Shown here in pieces: positions 58,160 to 64,000 of a DNA stretch of 64,000 nucleotides. Within the stretch, counting starts at the first letter, position 1, and each line of letters begins with the position of its first letter. A model generated the notes under the pieces. That model was not told the origin of the DNA. It saw only the letters and a list, made by a program, of their open reading frames with translations, and searched no databases. Source of the DNA: Papilionanthe hookeriana x Papilionanthe teres (taxonomy: Eukaryota; Streptophyta; Magnoliopsida; Asparagales; Orchidaceae); contig CM040429.1 in the NCBI GenBank assembly GCA_022702705.1, positions 9,332,038-9,396,037 of the forward strand, read 5' to 3'. Both the position numbers and the translations under genes were made by a program.

Positions 58160-58424
58160 TTATTTGGGACAGTTGCTGTTTTTTAAAAAGTTGAAAGCTG
58201 CAGAAAAATAACATAATGTTCAAAAAGCTGTGGTAGTAATTATAATTGTTTTTTTTTTTTTTTGAATCAGACTGCAGTAGAAAGCTATCACCACACCTAG
58301 TTAATGTCGGTGGGAAAACACAGATTTTAACATTAACTTTTGAAAAAACTTTCAGAATGTAGTTTACCTAAACCGATAAAATCACAATGCGGTGCCGGAC
58401 AACCGCCTGAAACGGATCCTAAAT
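58160..58424. mobile_element. Degenerate Tourist-like MITE upstream of the kinesin gene
   Basis: CTTATTTGGGACAGTTGCTG at the left and ACAACCGCCTGAAACGGATC at the right; the inside resembles 44713-44995. Ends about 320 bp upstream of the kinesin ATG. Confidence 0.5.
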
Positions 58425-58745
58425 TAACATACAAGAAACAAAATACAAATGTAAAAAATATTCAACGGTACAAAAATTTTATTTTAAAATATTGAATCGA
58501 TGCTAAAATATTGATTGGTAATGAATAAAATGTTTTTTTTTAAAATTTTTTTTACACACAGTTCGTTGGCCGCAAGTGAATGTTAGTGGGGGGTATTTTC
58601 GGAATTATATCACTATTTTGAAAATAAAAATTTGAAACTGCGCTCCCACTCCAACTCCGCGGTTCCTCTGTCTCCATCGAAGCCCTAACTTCTCCGTCCT
58701 AACGGGCTAATCCTCCCCGTAATTGTCTCTCCTCGCCCATAAACG

Positions 58746-61700
58746 ATGCATACGAGGAACCAGAACAAAGCCCCTTCGATCCCGGGGAACCAGGTTTCAA
58801 GAAGTCTTTCTAATGTAAGGTTTCTTTCCCTGCCTCCATCTCAACCGGGTAGGTTTTTGCTGTTTGGGTTCTGATCTGTTTGCGGTTTGCGCAACTTGGA
58901 ATAATTTTGCAGAAGAACGAGGTTTTGTATGAAGAGCAGTTTGATAAGCGGCGCAAGATTGGAGGAGGAAAGATGGCGGGTCAAGCGGCGGGTACCCGCT
59001 CTCGTCCACCTCTGTCGGCGGTAAATGCGCTACCTGGGAGTAAAGGTACTGTGTCGGCTTCGGAAAGCTCTAATGGAGACAGCGCTGGAGGCCAACTCGA
59101 GTTTAAGTCAAGAGAGGATGCGGAGAACTTGCTAGCTGAAAAGCTAAATCCTAAGAATAGAAATAATGATAAGGTATTGGCTCTTTTTATAATTTGGTTT
59201 TACTTGATCTTTCTTATTTTATGGTTAACCTTTTTTTTTTCCTTTGATTACTGTTATTAACTCTTTTTTACTGTTGTTTTACTCTTGATCTGGCTTGTTT
59301 TGCGGTTTATTTTTTAAAATTGTTTTGTGGTTCACTTTTTCACTTTTTGGTTTGAATTTGCAGGGAAGGATTATGGAGCTGCGGGATAACATAAAAAAGT
59401 TCAGGACCTGTATCAATTGGTACATGAAGCTCGAAGATGGATATCTGGCAGAGTTGGAGAAGCTTCGTGTTGCGTTGGAATCAGAACAGAGAAGACATTC
59501 TGACATTGGTAAACTTTTTACTTGTTAAAACTATTGTCATATGATATTGAAATACTTAACTGAATTTTTGAAAAGTTTTGTTCTCTTGTGGTCTTATTTT
59601 GCCAATTATTTTTAGAGGCCCAAATGAATTGCAAGATTGATGAGCTAAATTTGTTGATCGAGGAACATCAGAAACATGTGGTGTTTTTGGAGGAGAATCT
59701 TAGGAAGGAACAGGCTGACAAATTGGTATGTTTGCTGGGAAAGAAAATCTTTTTGTTTTTTTTTAATGTCCATTGTGATCTAATATCTTTTGAACTTGTA
59801 TTTGTTTATTTATTTTAAATTTTTTGTTTAGGCTGCTATTGAATCTTATGAGAAAGAGGCTGAGGCAAAGGCTGCTTCTGAAAAATTACGTTGTGGTCTC
59901 TTGGAACAGCTTGAAAAAACCAATGAGGATATAAAGTATCTTAATGATCAGGTAATGCCATATGCTTTGGTGGATCTGTATGGGATATGAGAAACTAGTA
60001 TGAAATTTTCTTTATTGTTGCAAAATAGATAAAAATGATTCAAGAGACAAACAAACGGTTGCAAGAGTATAATACCAGTCTGCAACAGTATAACAACAAC
60101 TTACAAGCTGAAGCTATGAAGAATGGTGATACTGTAACAAAGTTGCAAAAAGATAAGACTGCTATGATGGAGACTCTCGCTGGATTAAGGGATCAATCCA
60201 GCTTGCTTAAGAATCAAGTTGATGCCATTAGGGTGAGGATATTTGATTTTAAATCATAAAATTGCTGCTTATCCTGAGAAGAGGAGCTCTTTTGTCATGT
60301 CATTTGATTCCTTTTTTTTTTTTTTTGCAAGCACTACATCATTTATAGCTTAGAAATGAACTCCTTTACATGCTATTAGTTTAGTTTTTTTTTAATTAAT
60401 TGCATCTTTATTGTAGAACTGCCTCTAATCCATCTATAAATTCAGTAATTTTCATGCCATTATTATCAATATTTATATTTCCTTTTGCGCAATGATGTAT
60501 GCAGTTGTGCTTGAAAATTATCATTTTTTTTTTGGACCAGCAACATTTATATTTCACACAATGATTGACAAATTTAAACATGATAGAGTGTCATTTTAAA
60601 TCTCGCTGTTTGGCCAATGCATTATTGTTTTTTATTTATTATTAGCGTTCATAGTTATTTGGATGTGTTTGAAATAGCTCACGAATAAGCTCTTGCTTGA
60701 TTGTAAGCTTGTTCATTCAAATTAGCTCATTTGTTTGAATTAGCTCGCTTAACTATTTAACAAGCTAACTCGAATTTAAGCTTAAATAATCAAAAATATT
60801 ATTTAATTTTTGATCAAGCCGTTGCAAAGCATTTTACACCATGTTCTCCACAAAATTTTTGTACTTTTCATTCTTTTTAAACTTGTAAACATCAAAGAAA
60901 ACTTAAGCAAGATCGGTGTGGGACTAAAAAAAGCTAGGCATGGGGCTTGGCAGGGTCTTGACATGGGAGAATTGAAATGAGAAATATTTTCAGGTATTTA
61001 CATACATACCACCCATTTTTATATATTTATATATGTTATGGAGTCATGGTTTCCAAAAAAATAAAAAAAGCAGACGCATGGCTACATATTTTATGGAAAA
61101 TATATATGCATACCATCCAGATCTTATGCACATACTTGACACTTGAAATTAGCATTTTTTGGGAGCTTCTACATACATACTGGCCAAAACTATGTATTTA
61201 CATATTTAACTCATAAAATTATATTTCTTATAATTATATCACCCAAATAGTCTTTTAAAAATAATAAATTAGCCTTTTAAAATATAGTATAAAATTAATA
61301 TAGATAAATATTATTATCTAATTATTTCAAACCGAAACTAGCCGAACACTAACATACAAACCTGTGCTCGTGTTCGGCTCATTTATTAATTGAGCCAATT
61401 AGTTAGGACTGATGATGATGAGTTACGACTTTTAAAAATAAGTTTTTACATTATTTTTTTATCCCTCTACCATAGTTTTTATAGCATGCATGCATTTTTA
61501 TTAGTATAACTTAATTAGGGTTTCCAAAATTTCTTTCATAGTCTTTGCTACAGATTGTTTATTGAAGTTAATGCTTTGAATGTTGTTCGAGTTGATTCAT
61601 TATTTTCTTTGTAATGCAATTTGAATTGTTCTATTAATAATCAATTCTCATAGCTTATAACATTTTAAATTTGTTATTTTGTTGTGCTCATGATACATTT

Positions 61701-64000
61701 TAAAGTTTTTTATTTTCTTTAAAAAAAAGTTGTTATTTTAGTATTGTCTTTTGAGATGTTTACTTTCTTATTGTTTATTTTTTAGTCCTCTCAACAAGAA
61801 GCAATTAAACAGAGAGATGAATACAAAAAGGAAGTGGATTGTCTCAGAGTTGAATTGCAACAAGTAAGGGTGGACCGTGATCACCAGCTAGAACACATTC
61901 AACACATGAATGTGGAGCTTAGAAAATATGAAGAGCTAAACGGAAAGTCTAGCATGGATAAAGATATTGCTGTAACGAGGGCTTATGCGCTTGAGGTTTC
62001 CTCTTTTATTTTTTTTGGGACATTTAGTTTTATTTCACTCATTTATTTTCTCATAATGTCTTATTATGTTTTACTAGGAGACCTGTTCTTCTCAGCTAGC
62101 TCAAATAAAAAATTTACATAATCAGCTGACAGTTGCGAATGAGAAGCTCAAGGTTTGAAGCTTCCACAAATCTCTTTCAGTTTTTTTTATGTATTCATTG
62201 TTTTTTGTTGATTTTAATGTTTATTGTTAGCATAATTTTGACTGCTTCAAACTTCATTCAAAATTTGTATTTATACAGAAGGTTGATTTGACAACGGTCG
62301 AGATTGTGCAAGAAAATGAAACTAAAAAAAAGATTGTTGATGAGCTGCAAAGTCGTGTCTCTGATTTAGAGTGTAAACTTGTTGAAGGAGAGAAACTAAG
62401 GAAGAAGCTACATAACACTATTTTGGTATGTTTCTTAACTAAATTTTATGCTTCTAGTAATTCATATAATTGTTTTATTTTACTTTGTTTTTTACAGGAA
62501 TTAAAAGGAAACATCCGAGTTTTTTGTAGAGTACGACCCACTTTACCCACTATTGACTCCAGTGGAGATGATGGAACAGTTGTTTCGTATCCAACGGGTG
62601 TTGAATATCTTGGACGTGGGATTGATTTGATGCATAATGGTAAGAGTTTTCTCTTTTTATTTTTTTTAAGCAATATTTTTTCTATAATATTCTTGTGGAC
62701 ACCAAATTAATTATAAAATTTGAATATTCAGTGATTTTCTATTATTTTTCTTTTGTTTTGATCAGCTCAAAGCTATTCGTTTACTTTTGACAAAGTATTT
62801 AGTCACGAGTCATCTCAAGCGGATGTGTTCTATGAAATCTCACAGCTTGTGCAAAGTGCACTTGATGGATATAAGGTATGTTCTACTTCTTTATGCTCTT
62901 TTGCAGCTGCATTTATCTTTTCTATTACACTTCTTTTTGGTGGTTTCTTTGTGAGGGTGTCATATGCTAAAACAAATTCAAGGATTAAATCCAATGATTT
63001 TGATTTTTCATTAAAGCTACTAAAGTAAATGGAGAATTGCATGTTGAGGAGAATTGGATAAAAAATTAGAGGTTTGGGTTTTAATTTGAAGGCATTGCTT
63101 TATGCACATATCACTCATATCTGCATATGTATCAGTGGTGTCCTTGTAATGGATTGTCATTATATCTTGGGGTAAGCTAGAGTTATTTGACAAACAATTA
63201 TGCCTTTTTTAAAATATGTAATATGGGCAAGATTTAGCTAGAGTTATAAATTAATTGCGATAGATCATTTCAAAGTTTAAAAGTGGCCTAGTGGATGGAT
63301 TTGCAGTTTTTTAGATTTGAGAGGTTAATTTTGTTGAATGGGATTTAGATCAACTATTAATTCTCATATTGTTTGCACAACTGGCCAATTTTCTGCTGAA
63401 TGCAATATGGATTTATCACTTTATGTTGATTTTATACGGTTTTTCTTCTGGAAATATAGCCTAAATGCTCATATTTAGGTTTAGTTGTTTATTTTTTTAA
63501 TTAAAAGTGTTAACTTCCAAATCTAAGTATATGAAGGATCACTTGGCTCTTCTCGAGCATTGTGACCTTGAGCTAAATGAATATTTTCATACTAGATTGG
63601 ATTTTTTTTTTTCCCCTCAAGTGATGTTTTGTTTGTTGTTTAGATGAAATCTCCACGTTTCAAGTTATTCGCATACTATGAAATAATGTTAATAAATTTT
63701 TATATAAAGATAATATATACTTTTGTGATTTATTCTCATTTAGTTATATTTTTTTTCTCATTCTCGTTTTTCTTATTATATTCATCTTGTACAGCTATAT
63801 GTAGGTACTTGCGCTTAATGAATAAGATGTTAAATTTCTAGTCTCTTCACTTAACGTGGTATAAGTACATGACTAAAAGTTGCCTATTGTCACTCATTCC
63901 CAAATATTGCCTTCCACTCGTATGTGCATTACAACAACTTCATGTCTACTTGCACATGAACTCTCATCACATCCGCATCTCGCCCTGCACCTCCTCGCTG
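58746..64000 (+). CDS. KIN14: Kinesin-14 (ATK1-like minus-end-directed kinesin), 5' part, runs off the window
   Basis: Exons: 58746-58814, 58913-59173, 59364-59508, 59616-59725, 59832-59951, 60029-60232, 61786-61995, 62078-62152, 62279-62425, 62498-62639, 62766-62875; all GT-AG, phases agree, 531 residues. Domains: basic tail with FDKRRKIGGGK (residues 33-43); a long coiled coil (about 110-445) including KRLQEYNTSLQQYN (244-257) and ELQQVR; the neck [20 protein letters not shown] leading into the motor (CRVRP from about 456), FTFDKVF and QLVQSALDGYK. A motor C-terminal to the coiled coil defines kinesin-14; the neck and tail motifs match Arabidopsis ATK1/ATK5, which organise spindle microtubules. 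The P-loop (GQTGSGKT) exon is not in the window: intron 11 exceeds 1.1 kb. The start codon MHTRNQNKAP is chosen because it aligns with the ATK1 start. Confidence 0.95.
60233..61785 (+). other. Kinesin intron 6, hosting repeat remnants
   Basis: This 1.55-kb intron holds a CTCACGAATAAGCTC-type repeat at 60660-60840, foldback MITE arms at about 60990-61230 (TTTACATACATACCACCC, TACATACATACTGGCC) and a GTGCTCGTGTTCGGCTCATT stretch near 61370. The other introns before it are 77-190 nt. Confidence 0.7.

Noticed and set aside
62876..64000. Search for the kinesin P-loop exon
   Set aside because: No sequence encoding AYGQTGSGKT was found; the stretch is AT-rich intron and the small frames (62825-63028, 63644-63841) are intronic.

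Overview
This is nuclear DNA of a flowering plant. It has plant-type split genes with GT-AG introns, a polyubiquitin gene with plant-type ubiquitin units and a leader intron, a cytokinin dehydrogenase gene, an ATK1-like kinesin-14 gene, and many Ty1-copia, LTR and MITE repeats. I cannot resolve the species. There are no prokaryotic features, no tRNA or rRNA genes and no CRISPR array.

Three host genes stand out, all on the + strand. (1) A cytokinin dehydrogenase (CKX), 10913-17047, has five exons. Its last exon carries extra bases that break the frame just before the conserved C-terminal block. (2) A polyubiquitin gene has its TATA box at 31888, a 442-nt leader intron and a CDS at 32415-33560, with five head-to-tail ubiquitins plus one terminal Leu. 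Two of the five units carry substitutions away from the plant consensus. (3) The 5' half of a kinesin-14 gene starts at 58746. Eleven exons give 531 residues, and the window ends inside intron 11, before the P-loop exon.

The rest is repeat-dominated. 1-4189: LINE tail, then an inverted, non-coding LTR element. 5241-9390: Gypsy gag and CACTA (DUF4216) remnants. 17386-22728: Copia copy 1, just downstream of CKX, TSD AAATG. 22981-31428: a cluster of related ~0.85-1 kb LTRs, one pair enclosing a ~3.3 kb non-coding interior made largely of three tandem arrays (49, 44 and 65 bp periods). 35303-39820: an old Copia element of another lineage. 43352-56520: an old ~3.7 kb tandem segmental duplication. 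Unit 1 was later hit by a solo LTR and then by Copia copy 2 (46816-52152, TSD GAACT); unit 2 was hit by a Tourist-like MITE (TSD TTA). Each unit preserves the other's empty site. A foldback MITE family with TTTACATACATACC-like ends recurs about ten times, including in CKX and kinesin introns.

The two Copia copies of one family have well-preserved LTRs but heavily frameshifted interiors. Many of their differences fall on CAG/CTG and CCG/CGG trinucleotides, often reading CGT in copy 1. This looks more like a methylation-linked consensus artefact, or an unusual mutational process, than ordinary decay. It is the oddest signal in the window.
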